Notes: a model not told the origin generated them from the letters alone. A stretch of DNA of 64,000 nt from Chryseobacterium tagetis (GCF_016735585.2 NZ_JAERSE020000001.1:744001-808000); one strand, 5' to 3'; counted from the first letter of the stretch, positions 27,015 to 36,522 are shown. Numbers and translations: made by a program.

Positions 27015-27877
27015 TGTTATTACCAGTATAAGTACAACGGTAAGGAACTGCAGGAGTCTGGGATGTATGATTATGGAGCGAGATTCTATATGCCGGATTT
27101 AGGTAGATGGGGTGTGGTTGATCCGCTCGCAGAAACTTCACGTCGTTGGTCGCCTTATACTTATGCTTACAATAATCCGATTAGGTTTATTGATCCGGAT
27201 GGAAGAGATCCAATTGATTATGTAAATGAAAAAGGTAAAAAAATAGGTACAGATGGAACTGATGTTGAAGGAACTTTAATGATTACAAATAAGCAAGACC
27301 AAACGGCAATAAAAGCAGCTGAGAAAAAAGGAGAACATATTTCTACGGATAAATTGAGTGAATTGAATTCTGATATGGTTGTTCCTCCTGATGGTAGATT
27401 GAAAGAATCTTTAAATGTTTAGCTAGGGGTGATGCAAATGGTGGATTTAGAGAAGAGAGTACTTCAATTTCGGGAGATAATGTAATATTAAGAGGGGAAA
27501 CAGGGCCTTTACCAACAGTCGATGCGAATGGTGTTGCAACAGCTCCCGCTTCAATACCAATTCCTGCTGGTACACATACAACAATTCATCTTCATCCTGC
27601 AGGTATTTTTGAGGCTAATGGATTAGCTTTTCCCTTTGATGCCTTGACTCCAACTGTTGGAGTGGATGATAAAACCTTTGCTGGTAAAGGAACAAATATA
27701 ATTGTGGGAAGATTAGAGGTTTATAATACAACTAATGTGACCAAAAATTCTGATGGTTCATATAAGGATAGTAGGCCAGTAGGAGCGGCAATTTATAGAG
27801 GAAATAATATATCTAAGCCATCAATGATTTTAACTAAACAAGTAATACAAAATATACTTAACAGAAATGGAAAATAA
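27015..27877 (+). pseudogene. Orphan Rhs tip cassette 2, frameshifted toxin
   Basis: Reading in frame from directly after the preceding stop codon gives [20 protein letters not shown], then [13 protein letters not shown] and DPDGRD: the last ~65 residues of the Rhs core without a start. The tip then reads to a TAG at 27420-27422. The frame shifted by one base is open from 27398 to the stop at 27877 and continues with ARGDANGGFREES. One missing T in the TTT at 27418-27420 would join them. The tail has HTTIHLHP, a JAB-like HxHP metal-site pattern, so a JAB-type toxin is possible but weakly supported. The cassette is silent unless recombined, and it is broken as read. Confidence 0.7.
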
Positions 27878-28340
27878 AATCTTAAAAAAATATATTTTTT
27901 TATTATGCCTATTTTTTTCGAGTTCTTTTTTTTCTCAAAATGAAAGCATAAATATGATTATCCTGATTGATGGAGAAATTAATAAAAGTATTTATGATTT
28001 TACAATCAGTGATTCTAAAATAACTGAAAAAAAGATTTTGGGAGAATATGTACCGGGAAATTTAAATTTTGAAATGCAGGACTATAGTGGATTTATAAAA
28101 AATAGTACTGATAACTACAAAATTTCATTCAATACAATATTAACAATAAATAAAAACTTAGTGTCAAAAAAGTCATATAATATGGAAATACCTAAGTTTT
28201 TTCTAAATCAAAATTATATTATTATTAATATATTTAATAAGGATAGTAAAATTTACAAAAAGAGATATTCGGGAGTAAATAAGAATAATAAAGAATATTA
28301 TATAGTAATAGAAACTCCAAGTTCAATGAAATTTGATTAA
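27867..28340 (+). CDS. Candidate immunity protein 2, exported
   Basis: A 157-residue, AT-rich gene. Its ATG lies inside the last codons of the cassette-2 toxin (11-bp overlap), implying translational coupling. Signal peptide ends near FFSQN. The rest is beta-rich (IILIDGEINKSIYDFTISD; FEMQDYSGFIKN). I know no family for it. The overlap with the toxin and the repeat that follows make it the cognate immunity candidate. Confidence 0.6.
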   Translation: MENKILKKYIFLLCLFFSSSFFSQNESINMIILIDGEINKSIYDFTISDSKITEKKILGEYVPGNLNFEMQDYSGFIKNSTDNYKISFNTILTINKNLVSKKSYNMEIPKFFLNQNYIIINIFNKDSKIYKKRYSGVNKNNKEYYIVIETPSSMKFD

Positions 28341-28347
28341 TATTCCC

Positions 28348-28460
28348 CTCTTGGAGTTGCTACTTTTTTTAAGGTAAAAATTTTATACTTTTAATATTTC
28401 TAGCCCAAGAGATATTTGATAAAAATTAGGGCATTAATATAGTCATAATAAGCTTCATTA
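28348..28460 (+). repeat. Cassette-boundary repeat, copy A
   Basis: First of three related ~120-bp segments. Shared blocks are TTGGAGTTGC/TACTTTTTT, TCTAGCCCAAGAGATATTTG, ATAAAAATTAGGG and ATAATAAGCTTCAT. In this copy the terminator-like stem seen in copies B and C is degraded. An Rhs-core fragment begins 14 bp later. Confidence 0.75.
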
Positions 28461-28473
28461 GAAAAATGTAAAA

Positions 28474-29415
28474 GTTCTTGAAGAAAACAATTATTATCCT
28501 TTTGGTTTGAAACATGGTGGGTATAATCCTACATCTGGAAATTCTCCATACCAATATAAGTACAATGGTAAGGAATTACAGACGGATTCAGGAATGTATG
28601 ATTACGGCGCAAGATTCTATATGCCGGATATTGGAAGATGGGGTGTGGTAGATCCGCTGGCGGAGAAAATGACTCGACATAGTCCTTATAATTATGCGTT
28701 TAATAACCCGATTAGATTTATCGATCCGGATGGAAGGGAGTCTAAGGATATTCGTATAAATGGTGGAGCGGCAGATAAAGCATTGATAGAATTACAGAAA
28801 TCAGCTGGTTCAGACATAACATTATCAAGAGACACTAATGGGAATGTTAGTTATATTCAAAACTCAACAGGAGCTTTAAGTGGCAATGCAGCAGAGGTTG
28901 CAAAAATTATAAATGATCATTCTATATTAGTTAATGTAGAGGCTGAAAATACACTTACTACAAAAAGTGGCTTAACACATAATGGAGGTGCATTCTTAGG
29001 AAATTCTTTAGATGCGATCACAGGAAAAGTTACGGCAGAACAAGCTATTAATCCTGAAATATTAGGGAGAATGGGTGATTTGGCCTACAAACCAGGAGAA
29101 GGGGTTTTACATGAAGTTTCAGAAGCTTATGAAGGTAGCTTAATCTCTAGAACTGAGAATAATTTTGTAGGGCCAGCAACACAAAATGATGCATTAAATC
29201 CAGCAACCGTTTATTCCAGAGCTCATAACTCAGCTGTTAAGCAACCAGGTGGAAGTATGAATCTCCGATATATGACAAATGATGGGATAATTTTGACAAA
29301 TCCAACTGGTTTGTCATTTTGTCCTAAGGGTACTGATGTCAAAAGTGTCGAATTTATGTCAAGTGGCAAAACAATTTTTACAAAATATTCAAATGGAACA
29401 TATACACCGTATTAA
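28474..29415 (+). CDS. Orphan Rhs tip cassette 3, putative HExxE-type toxin
   Basis: Rhs core homology begins at 28474 ([14 protein letters not shown]), preceded by no ATG; the first usable codon is TTG at 28507, so this is a displaced tip. The core ends at DPDGRES. The ~220-residue tip includes [11 protein letters not shown] (His at 29110-29112), a His-Glu-x-x-Glu-Ala-Tyr motif seen in some Bacteroidota Rhs tips, possibly a metal site, and ends SNGTYTPY. The toxin activity is unknown. Open reading frame intact. Confidence 0.65.
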   Translation, partial: VLEENNYYPFGLKHGGYNPTSGNSPYQYKYNGKELQTDSGMYDYGARFYMPDIGRWGVVDPLAEKMTRHSPYNYAFNNPIRFIDPDGRESKDIRINGGAADKALIELQKSAGSDITLSRDTNGNVSYIQNSTGALSGNAAEVAKIINDHSILVNVEAENTLTTKSGLTHNGGAFLGNSLDAITGKVTAEQAINPEILGRMGDLAYKPGEGVLHEVSEAYEGSLISRTENNFVGPATQNDALNPATVYSRAHNSAVKQPGGSMNLRYMTNDGIILTNPTGLSFCPKGTDVKSVEFMSSGKTIFTKYSNGTYTPY

Positions 29416-29885
29416 AAAACAATTGTTTTTTTTTATTTAGTTTTTCATATTTAGTTTTACAAATAGGTTGCATCACTAATCGTGAAAGCAAGAAAGTTGA
29501 AGTTGATAATAAAAACAATTATACTGTTTACAAAATTGATTCAATTAATAATTATTATCTGATATATCTAAGCTTTGAAGGAAAAAAATATAAAATTATT
29601 TCAAAGAAGGAAATAGCTATTAAATGTAAGACGATTAAAATAGGAAATAAATATAATTCATTCAATCTTGATGGAATAATTAAACCTGAAGATTACATAC
29701 CTAAAAATGTAGCAACAGGTAGTCCTCTTGAATTTGTTCCAGATTGTATAAAATTTGATGAACAAACAGAGATATGCAGAGATCGAGGAATGGATAATAT
29801 ATATCGGTCTAAAAACTTGAAAGGTCTATGTTATATTGAGACTTATACTATTACAAAAGATCTTCCTACTTTGAACAGCAAGTAA
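29393..29885 (+). pseudogene. Candidate immunity protein 3, lipoprotein, frameshifted in a T9 run
   Basis: ATG at 29393 overlaps the cassette-3 toxin end by 23 bp and encodes [11 protein letters not shown], then stops after a run of nine T (29426-29434). Removing one T restores FFLFSFSYLVLQIGC, a perfect lipoprotein signal with lipobox, and the frame then stays open for about 140 residues (CITNRESKK to TLNSK) to the TAA at 29883-29885. The same toxin/immunity overlap occurs in cassette 2. This is either a phase-variable gene, a decaying gene, or a sequencing error in the homopolymer. Confidence 0.65.
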
Positions 29886-29887
29886 AA

Positions 29888-30007
29888 ACGGGAGATCCTA
29901 CCTTTTTTAGGACAAAAAGTTTATACTTCTAATACTCCTATCTAAGAATTATTTTATAAAAATTAGGGTATTATATCGATACCCTAATTTCACAATAAGC
30001 TTCATCA
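29888..30007 (+). repeat. Cassette-boundary repeat, copy B, with terminator
   Basis: Second copy of the ~120-bp repeat (blocks CTTTTTTAGGACAAAAA, TTTTATAAAAATTAGGG, CACAATAAGCTTCATCA). It contains a perfect 12-bp stem AAATTAGGGTAT/ATACCCTAATTT at 29960-29990, followed by CACAATAAGC. It directly follows immunity gene 3. Confidence 0.8.
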
Positions 30008-30043
30008 AAAACAGCCTATAAATCTTTGAAAAAACAATTACAA

Positions 30044-30086
30044 TAGACTCTCCCAGCTTAACACTAAACTGGTTAGAGGAACAAAT
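30044..30086 (+). pseudogene. Remnant of Rhs core coding sequence
   Basis: CTCCCAGCTTAACACTAAAC and TGGTTAGAGGAACA resemble the intact Rhs gene at about 23560-23600, which encodes LSQLSSKLVGGT. The frame gives QLNTKLVRGT. A short scrap of Rhs core left between repeat copy B and an IS end. Confidence 0.45.
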
Positions 30087-30092
30087 GCAGTT

Positions 30093-30167
30093 AAAAACTG
30101 GACCAATTATCACCCTAAAATTAACGAGAAAAAACAATTAATTTTAGGATATGAGAACAAGTAAATT
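30093..30167 (+). mobile_element. IS3-type left-end remnant, copy 1
   Basis: Nearly identical over about 75 bp to 31164-31239 (blocks GACCAATTAT, CCCTAAAATTAACGAGAAAA, AACAATTAATTTTAGGATATG, ACAAGTAAATT). It keeps the upstream region and first codons (MRTSKL) of an orfA-like transposase gene, then changes into unrelated sequence. No transposase remains. Confidence 0.6.
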
Positions 30168-30288
30168 AATTGATAGCGTTCTGAAATATCAGTATACGGA
30201 TGAGGGAATACATAGATTTTATGATAACACATTACCAAAAGTAGATTCAATTAGTAATTCTAGATTACATAATTGGCAGTTAAAAAAT

Positions 30289-31011
30289 ATGGTAAAAAAT
30301 AATATAATATTAATTTTTTTTGGACTATGTACTTTGTCTTGTAAGAAAGAGGACAAAACGTTTATTAGCTCTAATACTTTATTCAATCAAATTACGAATC
30401 TAGAACAATATAGTAATGTTCAAAAAATAGATGAAGATTCACTAATCAAGATTAAAGCAGATAATGATGACTATATGATTGATGGTTATATAAGTAAAAA
30501 ATTAAATAAGAAAATGGGTTGGTGGAATATCCGAGATAAAAATAATGCTCTCAACAAGGTGAAATTGCAGTATATCTACTTTGAAAACAAAGAGAAAGTT
30601 AATCAATTTATTTTCTATAAAGGTAACATTATAGACTCGGTTAGAAGTAAGTTTTATACTTTTGACAAGAAAAAGCAAAATAATAAAGATATTATTACAT
30701 ATTCTTTTTGTACACCAAAATCAGAAAAACCTGCTTTGTCAGCAAATCTATATTATCTTGTTATGAATAGTAATAATGATGTTTTAGAGGAATCAAAAAG
30801 TAAAAGTGAAAAAAATAAAAACCACTATCAGTTCAAATTAGAAATTCCAGTTGAGGGAGAAATAATTGTTAAAGGGCTATTTTCAGAAGTTTTAAATGTA
30901 GAAAATGAGAATTTAGGAACTAATGAAATACTTACTGATGATTTAATTAGTTCTCAAGAAAAGAAATTTAAATCTAAAAATGTCGAAATAATACTTCACA
31001 ATCCTAAATAA
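30289..31011 (+). CDS. Lipoprotein, candidate immunity protein 4
   Basis: 240 residues from the ATG at 30289. This start gives a lipoprotein signal (MVKNNIILIFFGLCTLSC); the frame is open back to 30151, but the upstream 46 codons are an IS remnant joined to a toxin-tail fragment (HRFYDNTLPKVDS). The rest is Lys/Asn-rich, AT-rich and beta-rich (GYISKKLNKKMGWWNIRDK; KLEIPVEGEIIVKGLF), with no known family. Its position and anchor match the immunity lipoproteins of the neighbouring cassettes, but no toxin remains beside it. Confidence 0.55.
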   Translation: MVKNNIILIFFGLCTLSCKKEDKTFISSNTLFNQITNLEQYSNVQKIDEDSLIKIKADNDDYMIDGYISKKLNKKMGWWNIRDKNNALNKVKLQYIYFENKEKVNQFIFYKGNIIDSVRSKFYTFDKKKQNNKDIITYSFCTPKSEKPALSANLYYLVMNSNNDVLEESKSKSEKNKNHYQFKLEIPVEGEIIVKGLFSEVLNVENENLGTNEILTDDLISSQEKKFKSKNVEIILHNPK

Positions 31012-31118
31012 CCTTAATCATTAAAAGGAGTTTTAAATCAACATATTGTAAAATGCAGAGTTAACCTTAGATCGAGGAATCTTATAATGTAATAGTAAAT
31101 TTTATCCTCAAAATTTTT

Positions 31119-31142
31119 AATACCGTGGGCGGTATTTGTTTT
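31119..31142 (+). terminator. Terminator after lipoprotein 4
   Basis: AATACCG pairs with CGGTATT (loop TGGG), followed by TGTTTT, about 110 bp after the stop codon at 31011. Confidence 0.6.
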
Positions 31143-31163
31143 GGTGTAATTGTAAGTTTCTCT

Positions 31164-31317
31164 AAAAACTAGACCAATTATAACCCTAAAATTAACGAGA
31201 AAAAACAATTAATTTTAGGATATGAAAACAAGTAAATTTACAGAGAGCCAAATTTTGGCAATTTTGAAAGAACATGAGTCGGGGCAAAGTCCACAAGAAA
31301 TTAGAAATTTTTTATGA
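31164..31317 (+). mobile_element. IS3-type left-end remnant, copy 2, with truncated orfA
   Basis: After the shared ~58-bp leader, ATG at 31222 starts MKTSKFTESQILAILKEHES and GQSPQEI, which is the N-terminal helix-turn-helix region of an IS3-family orfA. It then breaks into unrelated sequence and stops at 31317. About 31 of the usual ~90 or more codons remain. The joint falls exactly where a toxin-tail fragment (FYDNNPKKPSDS) begins in another frame. Confidence 0.7.
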
Positions 31318-31415
31318 TAATAATCCTAAGAAGCCTTCAGATAGCCAAAACATTATTTTACAAACAATTAAAGAAGTTGTTAATGCTGCAACAAGCCTTA
31401 TAAACTAGTAACTAT

Positions 31416-32060
31416 ATGAACAAAGCAATAATATTACTGTGTTTTCTACTATTTGTAATTTCTTGCAAAAAGAATGTTTCGATAGGGGGAAATCAATTAA
31501 ATGAAAAAATGGCAAAGTTTGATTCAAATTAATAGATCATTTCCCTCACAAGAATATAAGCAATGAGCACGATGAAATAGTAAATGAAAATGTAAGGAAA
31601 AATACTATTGGTATCTTATTTTATGAATATAATGTGAATAACAATTATTTGGATAGTCTGGAAATAGCCTGCAAGGCAAAGTCTATTGCGAGATATAAGA
31701 ATTCTGATTCTTGTTTATTGATTATAAATCAGTTTGAAACAGCAAAGACATACTCTGGGGTCTGAAGAAATATTTATAGATTTTGAAAAAAGAAAAACTG
31801 AAGTCAATAAAGATTGTTATAAAAACAAACTTCCTATTCCAAAATTCTTAGATTATAGATTTATAAATAATACTTCCAGAACATATTTAAATGATAATTT
31901 TGAATTTTATATTCTTGGAGCTAATAACAAAGATTTCTTCAAAAAATTCGATCTTATTTCTAATCCCCAAATGCCAGATAACTGGAGTAATGGGTATTCT
32001 AAAGGTATCGCAATAAGCAAAAAGGACAGGTGTGTAATTTTTTGGGGAGTCATTTGGTAA
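31416..32060 (+). pseudogene. Broken immunity-type lipoprotein gene
   Basis: ATG at 31416 gives a lipoprotein signal (IILLCFLLFVISCKK) and stops at a TAA near 31530. A second frame continues (LIDHFPHKNISNEHDEIVNE to ETAKTYS), and a third, open from 31734 to 32060, continues with LGSEEIFIDFEKRKTE and ends IFWGVIW. Two frameshifts, the second near the GGGG at 31757, are needed to join them. It is the last decayed immunity-like gene of the locus; the fragment before it (31309-31408) is a toxin tail. Confidence 0.6.
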
Positions 32061-32068
32061 ATTTAAAA

Positions 32069-32190
32069 AGCCTGGAGTTGTTACCTTTTTTAGGACAAAA
32101 ATTTATCTTTCTATTCCTCCTAGCCTAAGAGTTATTTTATAAAAATTAGGGTATTATATTAATACCCTAATTTCATAATAAGTTTCATCA
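32069..32190 (+). repeat. Cassette-boundary repeat, copy C, with terminator
   Basis: Third copy (CCTGGAGTTGTTACCTTTTT, TCCTAGCCTAAGAG, TATAAAAATTAGGG, CATAATAAGTTTCATCA). It contains a 12-bp stem AAATTAGGGTAT/ATACCCTAATTT at 32143-32173. It marks the end of the Rhs locus; the convergent core gene starts 18 bp on. Confidence 0.8.
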
Positions 32191-32208
32191 GGAAATAAAT
32201 CAAATATA

Positions 32209-33222
<1,014 letters not shown>

Positions 33223-33229
33223 TCAGGAT

Positions 33230-33266
33230 ATTACTGCAATTTTTCTTTATACAGATTACTGCAATT
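33230..33266. promoter_or_regulatory. Direct repeats upstream of aldo/keto reductase
   Basis: ATTACTGCAATT occurs exactly at 33230-33241 and 33255-33266, 25 bp apart, in the promoter region of the aldo/keto reductase gene. Possible operator for an unlinked regulator. Confidence 0.3.
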
Positions 33267-33292
33267 GTTACCATAATTACTGATGAGAAAAT

Positions 33293-34225
33293 TTATTCCA
33301 TAGATGTAAAGAACTTACTTTCCAACCAGAAAGCAATCTTTTTAATAAACGGTAATATTAGCAGGGAAAGAAATATATTAAATAATAGATGAGCATAAGC
33401 GACTTGATAAGTAATGTCATCAGATAGGTACATCGTAAGTCTATTCAGGAGATTGATGAATGGAAAGCATATCAAAACACCCAAACAATTGAAAATAAAA
33501 TTAGAGGTAGCAGATAGTTTAGCCCATTTGTTGAGTTGTAAAGAAGCGATAAGTGCAGTGCTTGATGTCCCTATATTTGAACCTAAAATGATAGAGATAG
33601 CTCCCTCAGAATTTAATATACCTTGCTGTGTAAGAAGAATCGCCAACCCAGTTGTGACAGAACTCGACTGTACTAATGCTGTTACAACAATACCGCTTAG
33701 AATACCAATAATATGATTATCCGTCATTTTAAGCACAGTAACGATAAAAGGATCTGTCTTGAAGGGTTCAATAGATTGGCTAATAAGCTCAAGACTAAAT
33801 AAAATGAAGCCAAAATAAAAAACAGATTTTCCTGCAAGCTGTATTTTGGAGGGAATTAAGCTTATGATCATTCCCAAGATTATAAAATAGGGGGCAATTG
33901 CTCCTACATTAAATGTTACGAGCCAAGCCGTAGAAGTGGAACCAACATTGGCTCCCAATAAAACAGAAAGACTATTGACAAAACTGATAACCCCTGAATC
34001 GACTAATGCAACGGTAATAGAGCTTACAGCACTGCTAGATTGGATAATACTGGTTAATACAGCTCCTAAGATAAATCCACTAATGCTATATCGGGTAACT
34101 TTAGAAATAAGACTTTGAAGTTTTTCTGTACTTAGTTTCTTGACTTCTTCACTAAAGCTTTTTAAGCCATACAGAAATAATGCTATTGTAGCAAAAACAA
34201 TAATAAGGGTTTGAAAATAGGACAT
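33293..34225 (-). CDS. Na/Pi symporter family protein
   Basis: A 310-residue membrane protein with about 8-9 membrane segments and the two repeated QSSS motifs that mark the Na+/phosphate cotransporter (NptA/SLC34-like) family: IIQSSSAVSSITVAL and LVQSSSVTTGLAILL. It lacks the C-terminal PhoU-like domain that longer bacterial members carry. Likely moves phosphate with sodium across the inner membrane. Confidence 0.88.
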   Translation of the reverse strand: MSYFQTLIIVFATIALFLYGLKSFSEEVKKLSTEKLQSLISKVTRYSISGFILGAVLTSIIQSSSAVSSITVALVDSGVISFVNSLSVLLGANVGSTSTAWLVTFNVGAIAPYFIILGMIISLIPSKIQLAGKSVFYFGFILFSLELISQSIEPFKTDPFIVTVLKMTDNHIIGILSGIVVTALVQSSSVTTGLAILLTQQGILNSEGAISIILGSNIGTSSTALIASLQLNKWAKLSATSNFIFNCLGVLICFPFINLLNRLTMYLSDDITYQVAYAHLLFNIFLSLLILPFIKKIAFWLESKFFTSME

Positions 34226-34321
34226 ACTTTATAATCATCGGTTTGTATTATAAATTTACAACTTAATTTATTCTTTTATTACATATTTTATCAATTCAAA
34301 TTAAATTTAATAAAAGAGAAC

Positions 34322-34351
34322 AAAAAAACCGTTTCATTTTTGAAACGGTTT
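34322..34351 (-). terminator. Terminator of fabI
   Basis: AAACCGTTTCA pairs with TGAAACGGTTT (11 bp). Read on the minus strand the stem is followed by a run of T, just after the fabI stop codon. Confidence 0.8.
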
Positions 34352-34374
34352 ATATCTAAAAATAATCAGATTAA

Positions 34375-35184
34375 TTATTCTGCATCATATTTACTGATCA
34401 CTTTCTGAGTAACTCCAGAGCTGCTGAATCCACCATCATGGAAAAGATTCTGCATTGTTACTTTTTTAGTAAGATCCGAGAACAGCGTAACACAGTAGTC
34501 TGCACATTCAAGAGCTGTAGCATTTCCTAGTGGAGACATATCTTCCGCATATCCTAAGAATCCTCCGAAACCTTTTACTCCGCTTCCTGCAGTAGTCATT
34601 GTAGGAGATTGAGAAACGGTGTTTACACGTACTTTTCTTTCTCCCCAATAGTTTCCGAAAGTTCTTGCGATGCTTTCAAGATACGCTTTGTTATCAGACA
34701 TATCATTGTAATCCGGGAATGTTCTTTGAGCCGCAATATAAGTAAGCGCCAAAATACTTCCCCATTCATTCATACAGTCTTTTTCCCAAGCCACACGCAT
34801 TACTTTGTGGAAAGAAACAGCTGAAATATCCCAACCCTTTTCCAACCAGTCGTAGTTCATTTCTGTATAATGTTTTCCTTTTCTCACATTGATAGACATT
34901 CCTATAGAGTGAAGGATAAAGTCGATTTTACCAAATTTTGCTGTTGCAGCATCAAAAAGTTTTTCAAGATCTTCAACAGAAGTGGCATCTGCACCAATTA
35001 CTTCAGATCCGGTTTTTTCTGCTAAATCGTTAAGTTCCCCCATTCTCAAAGCGATAGGAGCATTAGATAAGATAAACTCAGCGCCTTCTTCATGACATCT
35101 TTCTGCAACCTTCCATGCGATTGATTGTTCATTAAGGGCTCCAAAAATAATTCCCTTTTTGCCTTTAAGTAAACCGTATGACAT
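34375..35184 (-). CDS. fabI: Enoyl-[acyl-carrier-protein] reductase, NADH type
   Basis: A 269-residue FabI, catalysing the last reduction of the fatty-acid elongation cycle. Rossmann N-terminus (LLKGKKGIIFGALNEQSIAW), and the FabI Tyr-x6-Lys site in YNDMSDNKA. The LHSIGMS and QSPTMTTAGSGVKGF stretches are typical. Length is close to the usual ~260. It is a stand-alone gene with its own -7 element and terminator. Confidence 0.95.
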   Translation of the reverse strand: MSYGLLKGKKGIIFGALNEQSIAWKVAERCHEEGAEFILSNAPIALRMGELNDLAEKTGSEVIGADATSVEDLEKLFDAATAKFGKIDFILHSIGMSINVRKGKHYTEMNYDWLEKGWDISAVSFHKVMRVAWEKDCMNEWGSILALTYIAAQRTFPDYNDMSDNKAYLESIARTFGNYWGERKVRVNTVSQSPTMTTAGSGVKGFGGFLGYAEDMSPLGNATALECADYCVTLFSDLTKKVTMQNLFHDGGFSSSGVTQKVISKYDAE

Positions 35185-35208
35185 AATTTTTTAATGTTTA
35201 TTTACCTA

Positions 35209-35216
35209 CAAATGTA
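35209..35216 (-). promoter_or_regulatory. -7 element of fabI
   Basis: On the minus strand this reads TACATTTG, matching TAnnTTTG, 24 bp before the fabI start codon. Confidence 0.55.
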
Positions 35217-35458
35217 GGAATAATTTGTGTTTACAACATAATAAAAACGAAGCCTTCTATAAAAAAGACTCCGTTTTTGTTGAAAATATTTATATAACTG
35301 AAATTTATATTTGTTTACACCATTTTTAACTTCATTTATTGTTATTAGTAAATAATCAATAACCATTCCTAAAATCGCAGAAGCGTGTTAAACTTTTCAT
35401 AAACTTTTGTTATCTTTTTACCAACAAATGTATCTTTAAGTGAATAAAATAAACAAGT

Positions 35459-36016
35459 ATGGAAAAAATACGTTGTGGATGGTGTGAAAAAGACGATGTA
35501 TACAGAAAATACCATGATGAAGAATGGGGGAAACCCGTATATGATGATGAAACCATTTTCGAGTTTCTGATTCTGGAAAGTTTTCAGGCCGGATTAAGCT
35601 GGTATACCATTCTTACCAAAAGAGAAAATTTCCGGAAAGCCTTTGATGATTTTGATTATAAAAAAATTGCTTCCTATTCTGATGAAAAAATAGAAGAACT
35701 GATGCAGGATACAGGCATTATAAGAAACCGGCTCAAGATTTTGGCCACGGTTACCAATGCACAGAAGTTTCAGGAAATCCAGAAGGAATTTGGCAGTTTT
35801 TCAAAGTATATTTGGGGATTTGTAGAAGGAAAACCCATTGACAACCGTCCTAAAACGTTAAAAGATGTTCCTGCCACCACAGAGATTTCAGATACCTTAT
35901 CTAAGGATCTAAAGAAAAGAGGCTTTAAATTTATGGGTTCCACCGTTGTGTATGCTCATATGCAAGCCACAGGAATGATGAATGATCATGTGGAGGACTG
36001 TTATTTAAGAAAATAG
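35459..36016 (+). CDS. tag: DNA-3-methyladenine glycosylase I
   Basis: A 185-residue base-excision repair enzyme removing 3-methyladenine from DNA. The start IRCGWCEKDDVYRKYHDEEWG and the end MMNDHVEDC hold the Cys, His, His, Cys zinc ligands of the Tag family. FQAGLSWYTILTKRENFRKAF is the typical base-recognition helix region. Length matches the family (about 187). Confidence 0.95.
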   Translation: MEKIRCGWCEKDDVYRKYHDEEWGKPVYDDETIFEFLILESFQAGLSWYTILTKRENFRKAFDDFDYKKIASYSDEKIEELMQDTGIIRNRLKILATVTNAQKFQEIQKEFGSFSKYIWGFVEGKPIDNRPKTLKDVPATTEISDTLSKDLKKRGFKFMGSTVVYAHMQATGMMNDHVEDCYLRK

Positions 36017-36099
36017 TAAAACTACTATATGATTTTAGTTTTCAAGTATTTAGAGTACTCATTTACTTCTAAATACTGACTTTCTCTTTCTATAATAAA

Positions 36100-36522
36100 T
36101 TACCCTTTTATTTCTTCATGATTTTTTAAAATAATTCTGTAATAATTTTTATTTCCTGAATGATATTTTGTACCTGAATTTTTAGAAAAGGCTTTGTCTT
36201 TATTAAATCCACGATAATAGTTGATATCAATATTGATATACTTGATTTCAGAAAAATAAATTTCCTTATTTAAAACATTTATAGCGTTATCCTTCAAATA
36301 AAGTATTCCTGTTATTTTTCCAGGTAATGGCTCAAACTCATAAGAACGATAAATCATTAAACCAATAAAATATAAAACAACAACAATTAAAACATATTGA
36401 GGATTAATTTTAAAAAACTGAAATGTAGAGATTGCGAATATTAAAATAAGAAGAGAATAGGTAGAATAACTTATATTTTTCCACCATCGTTTGTCTTTTT
36501 GATAAACTTTTAATGCAATCAT
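36100..36522 (-). CDS. Hypothetical protein with two membrane segments
   Basis: 140 residues with a charged N-terminus (KVYQKDKRWWKN), two closely spaced hydrophobic segments (about 20-38 and 45-60), and a C-terminal region of short strands (GKITGILYLKDNAINVLNKE; YFSEIKYINIDINYY), resembling a PH-like or DUF-type module on the cytoplasmic side. The stop codon follows a NHEEIKG tail. No family recognised. Confidence 0.55.
   Translation of the reverse strand: MIALKVYQKDKRWWKNISYSTYSLLILIFAISTFQFFKINPQYVLIVVVLYFIGLMIYRSYEFEPLPGKITGILYLKDNAINVLNKEIYFSEIKYINIDINYYRGFNKDKAFSKNSGTKYHSGNKNYYRIILKNHEEIKG

Noticed and set aside
30151..30288. N-terminal extension of lipoprotein 4
   Set aside because: These codons are IS leader and toxin tail; the internal ATG gives a proper lipoprotein signal.
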